Source of the DNA: Citrobacter sp. wls619
GTDB lineage: Bacteria > Pseudomonadota > Gammaproteobacteria > Enterobacterales > Enterobacteriaceae
Direction of reading: 5' to 3'
NCBI RefSeq assembly: GCF_005281345.1
Contig: NZ_SZXJ01000095.1
Location: 310,001 to 374,000, forward strand
DNA: 64,000 nt
The first letter of the stretch is position 1, and each line of letters begins with the position of its first letter. Of this stretch, positions 63,826 through 64,000 are shown piece by piece. Below the pieces are notes generated by a model. It searched no databases and was not told where the DNA came from. It worked only from the letters and a program-made list of their open reading frames with translations. The position numbers and the translations under genes were made by a program.

Positions 63826-64000
63826 ATGGCTAACCCGCTCTATCAAAAACACATCATTTCCATAAACGACCTCAGCCGCGACGACCTCAATCTGGTCCTC
63901 GCGACGGCGGCGAAATTAAAAGCTAACCCGCAGCCGGAGCTGTTAAAGCATAAGGTGATTGCCAGCTGCTTCTTTGAGGCGTCAACCCGCACCCGTTTAT
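63826..64000 (+). CDS. pyrB: Aspartate carbamoyltransferase catalytic subunit, N-terminal part
   Basis: The first 58 residues are visible, [20 protein letters not shown] up to the carbamoyl-phosphate motif FEASTRTR; the gene runs off the right edge. PyrB makes carbamoyl aspartate in pyrimidine synthesis. AGGAG precedes the ATG. It competes with argI and arcB products for carbamoyl phosphate, which gives sense to an ARG box nearby. Confidence 0.96.

Overview
The window is enterobacterial chromosome of the Salmonella/Citrobacter type. The right-hand 26 kb is core genome whose proteins I recognise almost residue for residue: leuX, ahr, idnK-idnD-idnO-idnT-idnR, yjgR, lptG-lptF, pepA, holC, valS, yjgM, miaE, rraB, argI, tabA, arcA-arcC-arcB-arcD, an ArgR-family gene, pyrL, pyrB. 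The presence of miaE and of an arginine deiminase operon between argI and pyrB argues against E. coli K-12 and for Salmonella or Citrobacter; I cannot decide between them. BIME/REP palindromes separate many of the core genes, and one complete and one internally deleted ERIC element are present.

Positions 1-37301 are a genomic island at the 3' end of leuX (tRNA-Leu-CAA, minus strand, 37451-37535). Its right end has the backbone of an integrative conjugative element: an ArdC-type antirestriction protein, a MobH-type relaxase with an HD motif, and a tyrosine integrase next to the tRNA. A second backbone block (19640-23677) carries the last genes of a type IV secretion operon (TIGR03756-like, TIGR03755-like, a small membrane protein, TraG-N-like). 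The other end of the island lies outside the window.

Between these blocks sit three kinds of cargo. (1) 1-9023: AT-rich single genes (an Abi_C/HEPN protein, several unknowns, one possible PD-(D/E)XK protein) separated by related short inverted repeats, then two paralogous XRE repressors, a Ner-like/Crp-like regulator pair and a membrane/coiled-coil protein. (2) 9030-19521: a glycan locus made of two divergent operons. One has a LacY-family permease, a cysteine-type sulfatase, a TauE/SafE exporter and a radical-SAM sulfatase maturase; the other has a GH89 alpha-N-acetylglucosaminidase, an OmpG-family porin and a GH16 enzyme. Together they suggest use of a sulfated, alpha-GlcNAc-capped host glycan such as gastric-type mucin. 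(3) 24049-31452: an AT-rich defence-like cassette of a C5-cytosine methyltransferase, a 986-residue protein with a MORC/MutL-like ATPase at one end and a histidine-kinase-like module at the other, a receiver-like protein, and a convergent Mrr-type nuclease. It is followed by a phosphorothioate-type SBD-HNH nuclease (31934-32806).

The most unusual signals are the methyltransferase/double-GHKL/receiver/Mrr cassette, the GH89-GH16-sulfatase locus, a repeated and apparently covarying leader RNA structure before the ICE genes (33097-33545, with a decayed third copy), a tandem pair of TTATCC-N8-GGATAA palindromes at 32847-32893 that match the HipB operator consensus, an ArgR paralogue whose effector-site Asp-Asp pair is Ser-Ser, and a perfect ARG box across the end of that gene upstream of pyrBI.
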